A stretch of 64,000 bases of DNA from Klebsiella pneumoniae. GTDB lineage: Bacteria; Myxococcota_A; UBA796; SXON01. The stretch is taken from positions 29,982-93,981 of the forward strand of contig CAMAXZ010000014.1 of the NCBI GenBank assembly GCA_945862325.1, in the 5' to 3' direction. Of this stretch, positions 35,503 to 44,178 are shown in pieces; position 1 is the first letter of the stretch; every line of letters starts with the position of its first letter. The translations under genes and the position numbers were made by a program. The notes beneath the pieces are model-generated. The model worked only from the letters and a program-made list of their open reading frames with translations, did not search any database and was not told where the DNA came from.

Positions 35503-37091
35503 TCTACGACATCGTGGTGGTGGGCGGCGGAATCGTCGGCGCCGGCGCGGCGCGCGACGCGACGATGCGCGGGCTGCGCGTCGCGCTCGTCGAGCAGGCG
35601 GACTTCGCGTACGGGACCTCGTCGCGCAGCTCGAAGCTCGTCCATGGCGGCCTCCGCTACCTGGAGCGCGGCGAGCTCGGCCTCGTGTTCGAGGCCGTGT
35701 CCGAGCGGCGCGTGCTGCTCGGCATCGCGCCGCACCTCGTCACGCCGTTGGGGTTCCTCTTCCCGATCTACGCGGGGTCGCGCCACAGCGCGTTCATGTT
35801 GAACGTCGGCATGTGGCTGTACGACGGCTTGTCGCTGTTCCGGAGCCCGAAGCTCCACCGAAACCTCTCCGCCACCCAGGCCTTCGAGGAAGAACCCGAG
35901 CTGTTGCGCGACGGCCTCCAGGGCGCCCCGCTCTACTACGATTGCCGGACCGACGACGCCCGGCTCACCATCGAGAACGCGCTCGACGCCGCCGCGCGGG
36001 GCGCGACGGTCCACACCTGGACCCGGGTGGAGTCGCTCCTGCGGGATTCGTCCGGTCAGGTGTCCGGGGTGGTGGCGCGTGACGCGCTTCGTGGCGAGGC
36101 GCGGGAGATCCACGCGCGGGTGGTGCTGAACTGCACGGGGCCGTGGGCCGAGGGCGTTCGCGGCAAGGCGATGCTCCGGCGTACCAAGGGCGTTCACGTC
36201 GTCGTGGACACCTCGCGCCTTCGGGTCAAGAACGCGGTGGTGTGCCTGCACCCCCGGGACGGCCGCGTCCTGTTCGTGATCCCGTGGGACGACCGCACCT
36301 ACATCGGCACCACCGACACCGACTGGGACGGCGACCCGGCGTTCGTCGCGGCGGACTCCGCGGACGTCGACTACCTGCTCGAAGCGGCGAACCGGTACTT
36401 CGATCACGCGAAGCTCACGCGGGACGACGTCATCGCGACCTGGGCGGGCTTGCGTCCGCTGATCGCGGAAGAGGGCGCCGGTACCACGTCGGCGGTGTCC
36501 CGCGAGCACGCCGTCGTCGTGGATTCGGACGGACTGATCACGATCGCCGGTGGAAAACTGACGACGTACCGTCGCATGGCGCGTGAGCTCGTGGACCGGG
36601 CGCTCGTGTCCTTGCGCGCGTCGGGGGCCCCCCTCGGCCCGCTGACGGCCTCGTCGACGGATCGGGAGCCGCTCCCCGGCGGCCGGGCGTGGCCCGGCTC
36701 GCTCGCGGAGGTCGAGCGGTCGATCCTCGCCGTCGGCAGCGTGGACGACGCGACCGCGGCGATGTTCGCCTCGGTGTACGGCACGCGGGGCGTCACGCTC
36801 GCCGAGCGTGTCGCGGCCGAGCCGGCGCTCGGGCAGGCCCTCGTGCCCGGCCGGCCGGAGCGCCTCGTGCAGGTCGACTGGGCGGTCGACGAGGAGCTCG
36901 CCCAGCGCGTCTCCGACGTGATGATCCGACGGACCCAGCTGTTCTTTCGCGACCGGGACCAGGGCCTCGGGGCGCTCGCCCGCGTCGCGGATCGCATGGC
37001 GCTGCGGCTCGGGTGGTCCGCGGAGCGCCGGGAGGCGGAGGTGGCGGACTACGCCGCCGAGGTCGCGCTCTCCCGCGCGTGGCGACGCTGA
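35499..37091 (+). CDS. glpD: Aerobic glycerol-3-phosphate dehydrogenase
   Basis: A 530-residue FAD-dependent glycerol-3-phosphate dehydrogenase (quinone-linked, membrane-associated). FAD motif VVVGGGIVGAG lies at residues 6-16. Family motifs SSRSSKLVHGGLRYLE, FLFPIY, YYDCRTDDARLTIENA, GPWAE and ITIAGGKLTTYR follow. A C-terminal domain is present as usual. The ATG overlaps the upstream TGA (ATGA), so it is coupled to two Cys-paired lipoproteins and a crotonase, an unusual setting for GlpD. Its end faces the BtaA-like gene across 18 bases. Confidence 0.94.
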   Translation: MIYDIVVVGGGIVGAGAARDATMRGLRVALVEQADFAYGTSSRSSKLVHGGLRYLERGELGLVFEAVSERRVLLGIAPHLVTPLGFLFPIYAGSRHSAFMLNVGMWLYDGLSLFRSPKLHRNLSATQAFEEEPELLRDGLQGAPLYYDCRTDDARLTIENALDAAARGATVHTWTRVESLLRDSSGQVSGVVARDALRGEAREIHARVVLNCTGPWAEGVRGKAMLRRTKGVHVVVDTSRLRVKNAVVCLHPRDGRVLFVIPWDDRTYIGTTDTDWDGDPAFVAADSADVDYLLEAANRYFDHAKLTRDDVIATWAGLRPLIAEEGAGTTSAVSREHAVVVDSDGLITIAGGKLTTYRRMARELVDRALVSLRASGAPLGPLTASSTDREPLPGGRAWPGSLAEVERSILAVGSVDDATAAMFASVYGTRGVTLAERVAAEPALGQALVPGRPERLVQVDWAVDEELAQRVSDVMIRRTQLFFRDRDQGLGALARVADRMALRLGWSAERREAEVADYAAEVALSRAWRR

Positions 37092-37115
37092 CGCCGCGCG
37101 GCGCCGTCGTCAGCG
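37086..37115. other. Inverted repeat spanning two convergent stop codons
   Basis: CGCTGACG at 37086-37093 is exactly repeated in reverse complement at 37108-37115. The 14-base loop contains a second palindrome, CCGCGCGG. Each arm includes the stop codon of one convergent gene. It lacks a T tract, so it may be a two-way pause hairpin rather than a true terminator. Confidence 0.4.
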
Positions 37116-38225
37116 GACGCGCTCGACCTGCACCGCCTTGTAGAACATCGCTCGGTCGTTCCTCGTGAGTCGCTCCGCGAGCGCCGTGTCGCGCGTCAGG
37201 CGGTCCGCGAGGCGGTCCGGGCGCCAGCGGTCGACCAGGAGGTTCCAATACACGATGCGCGCGCCGGGCCGCGCCGCGCGCACCGTGAGCTCGAGCAGGC
37301 GCGCGGCGTGGGACGGGCTGACGTACTCAAAGATGTTCGAGTAGTTGAACGCCGAGAATGAACCCGGCTCACAGCGCTCCAGCAGGTCTTCGAGCGAGGT
37401 GTGAACGAGCCGCACGGTGTCGGTGCGTGTCCGGAGCGCGCGGTGGCCCTCGGTCGTCAGCCAGGGATGGGCGGTCTCGAGGTCGCCGAGGCTGCCCGTG
37501 AGGATCCATCGGACGAACCAATTGTCCGCGATCGGCACCGCCGTGAGTACGTGGCGCGCGCGCTCCAGGAACGCGTCGCCGACGCCGCCCGGCACCTGAG
37601 CGAACTGCTCTTCGCTTCGGCCGAACCGCGCCATCACGGGGCGCGAGGTGAACAGCCGCACCGCGGCGCGCCATCGCCAGCCGTCCCATTCGGTGTCGAA
37701 GATTTGCCTTTGTTCCTCGATTGAGCGGCAGGCGAGCATTCGTTCGACGACCTCGCGGCGCTGCAGCATCGGCAGCGCGTAGTCGCGGAAGGAGGCGAGG
37801 TATCGCTCGAAGCGACCGCTCCCCATCAGCCCGGCGCGTACCACACCCTCGTTCGCGTCCCAGAAGGCGCGGGTGGGGTCCGTGAGCTTGGGGCGCAGGT
37901 AGTGGTAGAACCACACGCGGCGGCCGAAGTGGCCGAGCCCGAGGAGCGATCGCACCGATTGAATCGGCAGCTCCCGCGCCGCGACGAGCTTCAGCTCGGC
38001 CAGGGCGATCTGCGGGAGCGAGAGGTCGACGGCGGTCACGCTGCGGGCGCCGGCCGCGGCGAGCGCGAAGCTGTTGTCGCCCGCGGAGCACACCGACAGG
38101 ACGTCGTCCTCCGGGCCCACGCCGAGCGCCTCGAGCAACAACGCGGGATCTTCCCAGCACTGTGCGTAGGAGATGCCACGCGCGAGGACCGAGTCCTCGA
38201 CCGGGCTGGTGAAGCGGTCAGACAC
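37110..38225 (-). CDS. BtaA-like (DUF3419) aminocarboxypropyl transferase family protein
   Basis: A 371-residue protein of the DUF3419/BtaA family. It has the characteristic YAQCWEDPALLLEAL opening and a class I SAM-fold stretch (VLSVCSAGDNSFALAAAGA, VTAVDLSLPQIALAELKL). The C-terminal half includes FSAFNYSNIFEYVSP and IVYWNLLVDRW. BtaA moves the 3-amino-3-carboxypropyl group of SAM to diacylglycerol in betaine-lipid synthesis; no BtaB methyltransferase is adjacent, so the product may differ. The ATG overlaps the end of the PEP-synthase-like gene by eight bases. Confidence 0.83.
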   Translation of the reverse strand: MSDRFTSPVEDSVLARGISYAQCWEDPALLLEALGVGPEDDVLSVCSAGDNSFALAAAGARSVTAVDLSLPQIALAELKLVAARELPIQSVRSLLGLGHFGRRVWFYHYLRPKLTDPTRAFWDANEGVVRAGLMGSGRFERYLASFRDYALPMLQRREVVERMLACRSIEEQRQIFDTEWDGWRWRAAVRLFTSRPVMARFGRSEEQFAQVPGGVGDAFLERARHVLTAVPIADNWFVRWILTGSLGDLETAHPWLTTEGHRALRTRTDTVRLVHTSLEDLLERCEPGSFSAFNYSNIFEYVSPSHAARLLELTVRAARPGARIVYWNLLVDRWRPDRLADRLTRDTALAERLTRNDRAMFYKAVQVERVR

Positions 38226-40686
38226 GGTCCACCGCCCCCGTGCTCCCGTCGATGCGCAGGCGATCTCCCGAGGCGACCGCCGCTGTCAGGCCTGGAATGC
38301 CGATGATCGTCGGAAGGCCAATCTCTCGGGCGACCACGGCCGAGTGCGACAGGAGCGATCCGCGCTCGACGAGCAGGCCCGCGATCGACGGATACAAGGG
38401 CACCCACCCTGGGTCCGTACGGAACGCGACGAGGATCTCCCCGTTCAAGGTCGCGCCTTCCTTCGGGTCGGCCAACACCGCGGCGACGCCTTCGGCGATG
38501 CCCGGGGCGCACGGAGTGCCACGGAGCGCGCCCGACGGCGCGGGCTTCGGCGTCCCGGCGAACTGGTTGTGGGCGTGCACGGCGCCCCAGGTCGCGAACC
38601 GATCCGCGGGCTTCGGCGCCGCGCGGTATCCGTCGAACTCCCGTCGTCGAACGTCGATCGTCTCGCGGAACGCGACGCTGGGGGACGTCCCGCGCACCCA
38701 CCCGAGCACCTCGGGAACCGTCAAGTAGAACACGTCGTCCGTCTCGGCGATGGCGCCGGCGCGGGCCATGTGAGCGCCCAGGGCGCGGAAGACGTCGCGG
38801 GCCAACCCGAACACCCGCGTCCGCAAGAAGCGGAGGTTTTCTCTGTCCCTCACGCGTGCCCGCGCCTGCGCGAGCACGCGGCGGAACAGGACACCGCGGA
38901 GCCCGCGCACCGCCGCGAACGCCGTCGCCTCCGCCTGCGCTCGGAGCGCCGCGCCGCCGCCCGAGTCGGGAGCGGCGTCGGACGCGAGGTAGTTGCGGAC
39001 GGCCACGACGAGGAAGCGGGGATCCTGGCGGAGCGACGGGGACTCGAGCTTGAGCTCGTCGACGCAGCGGTCGCCGTAGAGGGCGAGCCACCGCGCCCAC
39101 GCGGGGCCCGTGGTCGGGTGCGCCGCCACGGCCCGCGCCGCCGCGGCCGGGTCCGCACCCCGGAATGTGGCCTCGAGAGTTGGATCGTCGCGCACGAGCG
39201 CGGCGAGCGCGACGGCGTCCCGCATGGGTTGGACGCTCTCGACGTCGCCCTCGCCCGCGAGCAATTGGTTGTGCAGCTCCGTGGCGTGGGGGACCCAGTC
39301 GGCGCAGAGCTTGCGGAGCAGTCCGTACGCGATCATCGTGAAGAAGTCGTTCACGATCGGCACCGACCACGCTTGCAGCAGGTCGCGCTCGAGGCTCTCG
39401 TACGCCTCGACGAGCTGCTCGGGCGGGAGCGCGTCGAGATCGCGCGCGCGCCAGGGCGCGTACACGGCGTCGAAGTGACGACGGAACGCCGCGTTGTCGG
39501 CATCGACCCGCGAGAGGCGCCACACGAGCCGCGCGCCGAGCCGGATCAGCTCGGGGACGGCGGCGAGGCGGTTCTGCCAGGTGGCGGCGGCGGACTCGGC
39601 GTCGTCGTCGGCCGCCACCTCCGCGACCCCCATCATTTGCTCCATGAACGCCCGGTTGGCGCGGTACCCGGGCAGCAACGCGACGACGCGGTACCACGCG
39701 TTGAGGTTGTAGTAGACCCGGCCGCGCACCAGCCCGATCATGCGTGGAAAGGTCGATTGATTGGCTTGGATCACCGACTCGCGGACGCCCATCGCCCGCA
39801 AGAACAGCTGGTACACGGTCGTGTAGGCCGAGCTCGCGAAGCTGTACGTCAGCGGCGTCGTGACGCCGTTGTAGCTCTCGATGATGTTGCTGTTGTCCCA
39901 GAGTCGGCGTCTGCCCGTTGGGATCGGCGCGGTGACCGGGCGGCACTGGAGGAGGTGCAGAACGCCGTCGGCGAGGGTCCACTCCACGTCCACCGGTCGT
40001 CCCCACTCGGCGCTGAGCCGCTGCCCCCACGCCGCGAGCGCGCGTGCGTCTTCGTCGGTGATCGTGGGGGTGTCCGGTGGGATCTCGACCGCGCGCGGCG
40101 CCCCTTCGACCAATCGCACCGCGAGGTCCTTCGCCGTGTGTTCAGCGGTCACGCTGCCTTCGCGCGCCACCCGGAAGGTGTCACACGCCACGAGCCCCTG
40201 CACCACCCCCTCGCCGAGTCCCGGGCCGGCGCTGATCAAGGTACGGTCGGGGTCCTCCGGGGTCGCGGTGAACATGACGCCGCTCGCGGACCCGACCACC
40301 ATGCGCTGGATGACCACCGCCACCGCCGCGTCCGGTAGTCCGAGCCGCGCCCGATACGCGCGCACGCGTTCACCGTCGGCGCTCGCCCGGCACCGCCGCA
40401 CGGCTCCCCGAAGGGCGGCCGCGTCGGCGACCCCGAGCACGGTGTCGTACTGACCCGCGAAGCTGTGCGACGCGCCGTCCTCGTCGAGCGCGCTCGAGCG
40501 CACCGCGACGGTGCCGCCCGGACCCTTCACCTGTTCGAACGCGTCGAAGACCCGCTCCACCGCCGCTCCGGGCGGCAGCACGACGAAGGCGGGGACCTGC
40601 ACACCGCACCGCGCCATGCGGCGAAGCCCCTCGGCCTTCCCGCCGGCGGGCCCTTCGAGGCCGGGGACGAGCAGCTCGCCGGTCAC
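38218..40686 (-). CDS. PEP synthase/rifampin phosphotransferase-like dikinase
   Basis: An 822-residue enzyme with the layout of PEP synthase or Rph. The N-terminal ATP-grasp domain has GGKAEGL, VAVRSSALDEDGASHSFAGQ and HLLQCRPVT. A long middle region of about 400 residues contains the WDNSNIIESYNGVTTPLTYS stretch. The C-terminal swivelling His domain has the phospho-carrier H781 in SLLSHSAVVAREIGLPT. In Rph this architecture moves the beta-phosphate of ATP to an alcohol; in PEP synthase, to pyruvate. No PEP-synthase pyruvate-barrel signature is apparent, so an Rph-like phosphotransferase is favoured. The GTG start overlaps the UbiA-like stop codon (GTGA). Confidence 0.83.
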   Translation of the reverse strand: MTGELLVPGLEGPAGGKAEGLRRMARCGVQVPAFVVLPPGAAVERVFDAFEQVKGPGGTVAVRSSALDEDGASHSFAGQYDTVLGVADAAALRGAVRRCRASADGERVRAYRARLGLPDAAVAVVIQRMVVGSASGVMFTATPEDPDRTLISAGPGLGEGVVQGLVACDTFRVAREGSVTAEHTAKDLAVRLVEGAPRAVEIPPDTPTITDEDARALAAWGQRLSAEWGRPVDVEWTLADGVLHLLQCRPVTAPIPTGRRRLWDNSNIIESYNGVTTPLTYSFASSAYTTVYQLFLRAMGVRESVIQANQSTFPRMIGLVRGRVYYNLNAWYRVVALLPGYRANRAFMEQMMGVAEVAADDDAESAAATWQNRLAAVPELIRLGARLVWRLSRVDADNAAFRRHFDAVYAPWRARDLDALPPEQLVEAYESLERDLLQAWSVPIVNDFFTMIAYGLLRKLCADWVPHATELHNQLLAGEGDVESVQPMRDAVALAALVRDDPTLEATFRGADPAAAARAVAAHPTTGPAWARWLALYGDRCVDELKLESPSLRQDPRFLVVAVRNYLASDAAPDSGGGAALRAQAEATAFAAVRGLRGVLFRRVLAQARARVRDRENLRFLRTRVFGLARDVFRALGAHMARAGAIAETDDVFYLTVPEVLGWVRGTSPSVAFRETIDVRRREFDGYRAAPKPADRFATWGAVHAHNQFAGTPKPAPSGALRGTPCAPGIAEGVAAVLADPKEGATLNGEILVAFRTDPGWVPLYPSIAGLLVERGSLLSHSAVVAREIGLPTIIGIPGLTAAVASGDRLRIDGSTGAVDRV

Positions 40687-41546
40687 CACGCGGCCACCGC
40701 GATCCCGAGGAAGGTCCCGATCAAACCGAGAGATGCACCGAGCTCCACGCGGCTCGACGGTTGCCCGGGCCGACTGAGGCCGCGGGTCGCGGCGAGGCCG
40801 CCGAGCACGGGCACGAGCGGGGCCCAGGAGGGGGACATGCTCGCGTTGAGGAGCACGGCCGCGATCGCGGCGGCCGACGCGCATCCCGCGACGAGCGCCC
40901 CGGCGGTGTCGCGGCCATACACGCTCGAGTAGCTGGGCACGCCGGCGATCTCCTCGGATGGAAGCCGCGTCTTGCGGGCGATCTCGAACGCGAGGCTCGC
41001 GAACGTCGCGGCGGTCACGAACAGCAGGTAACGGGCGTCCCACGACGCGCCCGTGCTCGCGTGCACGAACAACGCGAGCAACGCGACGACGGGGTTGTGG
41101 ACGACCGCGGTCAGCAACATCGAGCGCGACAGCGTCCGGGGCGCCCCGAACTCGTGGCGCATCGCCAGGCTGAACGCCAGGACTCCGGCCCAGGCGACGA
41201 ACGCCCGCAGGCCGAGTGAGGCGGCGAGCGCCGCCTCGATCGCGATCGCCGCGGCGCCCCAACGCGCGAGCATGGGCAGCGTCACCACGCCGCGCGAAAG
41301 GAGGCGTTGGGGGTGGGTCTCGCGGTCGCGGGCATGGTCCTTGTGCTCGTCGGCCACGCGGAGGTGGAAGAACACCGCGAGGACGACGAGCGCGGCCTGG
41401 GGGCGCGGCTCGCCGCCACCGAGGCGGATCGCGGCGAGGGCGCCGGCGCCGACGAACACCGCGGAGAGCAGGGCGTACGACAGCGGCGGAAAGCGTTCGC
41501 GCAGGTACGCGGTGAAGCGCCCGGGCTCGGTCGTCGGGTCCGACAT
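40683..41546 (-). CDS. UbiA-family prenyltransferase
   Basis: A 287-residue polytopic membrane protein with seven to nine hydrophobic segments. The first Asp-rich motif reads VADEHKDHARDRE (D66, D70, D74), equivalent to the UbiA DxxxD magnesium-diphosphate site. The second loop is FEIARKTRLPSEE followed by YSSVYG. UbiA enzymes attach prenyl chains to aromatic or other acceptors in membranes. This is the first gene of a three-gene overlapping operon. TTACCT lies seven bases before the ATG and could be a -10 of a leaderless transcript. Confidence 0.82.
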   Translation of the reverse strand: MSDPTTEPGRFTAYLRERFPPLSYALLSAVFVGAGALAAIRLGGGEPRPQAALVVLAVFFHLRVADEHKDHARDRETHPQRLLSRGVVTLPMLARWGAAAIAIEAALAASLGLRAFVAWAGVLAFSLAMRHEFGAPRTLSRSMLLTAVVHNPVVALLALFVHASTGASWDARYLLFVTAATFASLAFEIARKTRLPSEEIAGVPSYSSVYGRDTAGALVAGCASAAAIAAVLLNASMSPSWAPLVPVLGGLAATRGLSRPGQPSSRVELGASLGLIGTFLGIAVAAW

Positions 41547-41647
41547 GGGGTCGAGGTAACCCCGCCGCCGGGTCGACCGAGGCGGACACGGACGGGCGGG
41601 CGAGTTCGCGCGAACCTTGATAGCGGCGAGAGTCCCACGGGGCCTCC

Positions 41648-42754
41648 TTGGTCAACGACCGTCCCGCGCTCGAGGCCACGTGTGAGCGCCTGGCGCGGGC
41701 GTCGCGCGTGTCGATCGACACCGAGTTTCATACCGAGCACCGGTACTTTCCGCGGCTTATGCTGGTGCAGGTGCAGCCGGACGAGGGGCCCGCCGAGCTC
41801 ATCGACCCCGTCGCGCTCGACCTCAGCCCCCTCGGCGAGGCGCTCTCGGGACGTCCGCTGCTCGTTCACGGCGGGGCGTCGGACCTCCAGCTGCTCCAAC
41901 GGCACGCCGGGCTGCGGCCCGGACCGGTGTTCGACACGCAGATCGCCGCGGCGTTCGTCGGGGGTGGTTGGCCGACCCGTCTCCAGGACCTGGCGTCACG
42001 GTGGATTGGCCGACATCTCCCGAAGACCGAGACCCTCACCGACTGGGGCCGACGGCCGTTGTCCGACGCGCAGCGGGAGTACGCGCTCGACGACGTTCGG
42101 GTGCTGCCGGCGCTCGCGGACGCGCTCGCCGCCGCCGTGCGGCAACATCGGCGCGAGGCGATGCTGGCGGACTGCACCGCGGAGCTCTGCGCCGCGGCGC
42201 TCGCCCCGCCGAACGACGACGAGCTCTGGCGTACGTTTCCGGCCTCCGCCCGGCTCGCCGAGCGCGAGCGAGCCGTGTTTGCCCGGCTCGTCGCGTGGCG
42301 TGAGCGCGAGGCGCGGAGCTCCGACGTGCCTCGCGGCTCGGTGTTGCCGGACGGGATCCTCCTCGACGTCGCCCGGCGCCTCCCCACCACGGTCGAGGCG
42401 CTTCGGGGCAATCGACGTCTGCCGAAGCAGATTCCGAATCGCCTCGGGCCGACCCTCGTTCGCATCGTCGCCGAGGGTGAACACGGCTCGGCGCCGGCGC
42501 CCCGGCCGTGGACGCGCGAGTGGGAGGAGCTCGTCCGGGTCGCCGCACGCGTGGTGGAAGCCCGTACGGGGGTGGCAGCCGACCTTGTCGTCACCGAAGC
42601 GGTGCTCGACGACCTGCACGCCGGGCGCCGGCCGAAGGGCTGGCGCGATTCGGGAATGTTCGGCGATCTTGCTGCATTTGTTGAGGGTAGGATCGCGCTG
42701 CGCCTCGACGGCCGCAAGACGGTGTTCGGTGACGTCATGTCAACAAAGGCTTGA
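41648..42754 (+). CDS. rnd: Ribonuclease D-like 3'-5' exonuclease
   Basis: A 368-residue DEDDy exonuclease with HRDC domain. The Exo I aspartate and glutamate are D24 and E26 in SIDTEFHTEHRYFPRLMLVQ, Exo II D79 is in VHGGASDLQLLQ, and the Exo III Y145-xxx-D149 is in REYALDDV. The HRDC region covers about 205-290. RNase D trims tRNA and other RNA 3' ends. The first possible start is the TTG at 41648; later in-frame Met codons would delete Exo I. It precedes the Tad locus but is probably unrelated to it. Confidence 0.87.
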   Translation: MVNDRPALEATCERLARASRVSIDTEFHTEHRYFPRLMLVQVQPDEGPAELIDPVALDLSPLGEALSGRPLLVHGGASDLQLLQRHAGLRPGPVFDTQIAAAFVGGGWPTRLQDLASRWIGRHLPKTETLTDWGRRPLSDAQREYALDDVRVLPALADALAAAVRQHRREAMLADCTAELCAAALAPPNDDELWRTFPASARLAERERAVFARLVAWREREARSSDVPRGSVLPDGILLDVARRLPTTVEALRGNRRLPKQIPNRLGPTLVRIVAEGEHGSAPAPRPWTREWEELVRVAARVVEARTGVAADLVVTEAVLDDLHAGRRPKGWRDSGMFGDLAAFVEGRIALRLDGRKTVFGDVMSTKA

Positions 42755-42780
42755 GCCCTCGCCACAAGTGCCGATATGGT
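42751..42780 (+). promoter_or_regulatory. Possible promoter of the Flp pilin gene
   Basis: TTGAGC (42751-42756) and TATGGT (42775-42780) are separated by 18 bases, each matching four of six consensus positions of a housekeeping promoter. The predicted transcript would have a leader of about 65 bases ending in AGGAG before the pilin ATG. Confidence 0.35.
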
Positions 42781-42851
42781 GGGGCGTCACGAGGCCCCGA
42801 GCGCTTCGGTCGCCCGTGTTCGCCCAACCGCAGTCCACCCAGGAGCATCCG

Positions 42852-43007
42852 ATGTTCAACGCCCTCATCCGTGACGAGTCCGGCGCCACCGCCATCGAGT
42901 ACGGCCTCATCGCCGGCCTCGTGTCCGTCGTCATCATCGCCGCCCTCACCCTCCTCGGTGGCAACCTGTCGACCATGTTCGACAACCTCGCCAACGCCCT
43001 CCCGTAG
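42852..43007 (+). CDS. flp: Flp/Fap-type pilin
   Basis: A 51-residue Flp pilin, the major subunit of Tad pili. The processing site is G11|A12 in ESGATAIEYGL, with the required Glu at +5 and Tyr at +6. A hydrophobic helix follows (LIAGLVSVVIIAALTLLGG). The ATG is six bases after AGGAG. A strong terminator follows directly, so the pilin can be made as a short abundant message while some transcripts read on into the assembly genes. Confidence 0.93.
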   Translation: MFNALIRDESGATAIEYGLIAGLVSVVIIAALTLLGGNLSTMFDNLANALP

Positions 43008-43020
43008 TCCACGGGCGCTT

Positions 43021-43065
43021 CGCGGGCGTCGGTCGATACTCGGCCGACGCCCGCGTTTCGTTTTT
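43021..43065 (+). terminator. Intrinsic terminator after the pilin gene
   Basis: A perfect 12-base stem (CGCGGGCGTCGG at 43021-43032 with its complement at 43044-43055) and an 11-base loop are followed by TTTCGTTTTT. It lies between the pilin and cpaB genes and is the only textbook Rho-independent terminator seen in the window. Confidence 0.9.
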
Positions 43066-43155
43066 GTGCGACGCGCCGCCCGGGTTGAAGCTATGTCGCG
43101 GACTCGATAGCGGGCCGCTCCACGATTCCCGCGACAACCAAACGACGGAGTCACG

Positions 43156-44178
43156 ATGCAGCGCCAGCCCACGGGGGGGCGAACTCGCGCCCTGGTGTTC
43201 CTGGTCGGGTCCCTGCTGCTCGCCCTCGTGGCGGCGGCCTTGGTGTACACGGTCATTCGCCGTTCGCAGCAGCGCCTCGCGGAGGCCGCGGCTCCCGCCG
43301 CCACGCTCGACGTGGTCATCGCGCGTCGTGACCTGTACATGGGCCTCCCGATCACCCTCGACGACGTCGAGGTTCGCGCCGTGGTGCCCGAGATGGTCCC
43401 CCGCGAAACCACGTTCTCCTCGCTCGACGACGTCCTCGGGCGCACCCCCCGCGAGCGCATCCTGGGCAACGAGGCCATTCGCGTCGAGCGCCTCGCGCGT
43501 CCGGACGCCGGGGTCGGCTTGAACGCGATCGTCACGCCCGGCAAGCGCGGCATGACGATCGCCACCGACACCGAGACCGGCATCGCCGGGCTCCTGCAGG
43601 CGGGCAACTACATCGACGTGATCGTCACGATCGCCCCGGAAGACCCGCTGTCCGTGGGCGCCAAGTGGGTCACCGAGACCATCCTCCAGGGCATCAAGGT
43701 GCTCGCCGTCGGCTCGGCGCTGTCGAACGACCCCGCGGTCCGCGACGGCGCGGAGCCGAAGGCGACGGCGGCCAAGGCTGGGGCCACCACCACGAAGTCC
43801 GCGAGCACGTCGGGCACCACCGCCTCTCGGGACGCCGCGCGGGCCCGCATCAAGCCCAGCATCACCCTCGAGGTCACGCCGGAAGAGGCGGAGAAGCTCG
43901 CGCTCGCGATGTCGCGCGGCGAGATTCGCGTCGTGCTGCGGTCCGACGTCGACATCCTCCAGATCGACTCCCACGGCTTGACGACGGCGGCGCAGCTCAT
44001 CGGCTTCGGTCGCCCGACGAGCCCGGAAGACCCGACGCCGATCAAGCGCCGCAACGAGCCCCCGAGCGCACCGGCCCTGCCGCGGTCCGAGGTCATCCAG
44101 GGGGGCAACAAGAGTGAAGTGACGTTCCAACCTGACGGCACGAGCGTCGAGTCGGGCGTCCGCCGGAGGAACCGTTGA
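43156..44178 (+). CDS. cpaB: Tad pilus assembly protein CpaB/RcpC
   Basis: A 340-residue single-pass protein. The transmembrane anchor ALVFLVGSLLLALVAAALVY is at residues 12-31. A SAF domain follows (DVVIARRDLYMGLPITLDDVE in part), then GKRGMTIATDTETGIAGLLQ. The middle has a low-complexity Ala/Thr/Ser linker (about 195-230), and the C terminus is charged and disordered. CpaB helps place the secretin. The ATG is preceded by ACGGAG. The stop overlaps the TTG of the secretin gene. Confidence 0.88.
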   Translation: MQRQPTGGRTRALVFLVGSLLLALVAAALVYTVIRRSQQRLAEAAAPAATLDVVIARRDLYMGLPITLDDVEVRAVVPEMVPRETTFSSLDDVLGRTPRERILGNEAIRVERLARPDAGVGLNAIVTPGKRGMTIATDTETGIAGLLQAGNYIDVIVTIAPEDPLSVGAKWVTETILQGIKVLAVGSALSNDPAVRDGAEPKATAAKAGATTTKSASTSGTTASRDAARARIKPSITLEVTPEEAEKLALAMSRGEIRVVLRSDVDILQIDSHGLTTAAQLIGFGRPTSPEDPTPIKRRNEPPSAPALPRSEVIQGGNKSEVTFQPDGTSVESGVRRRNR

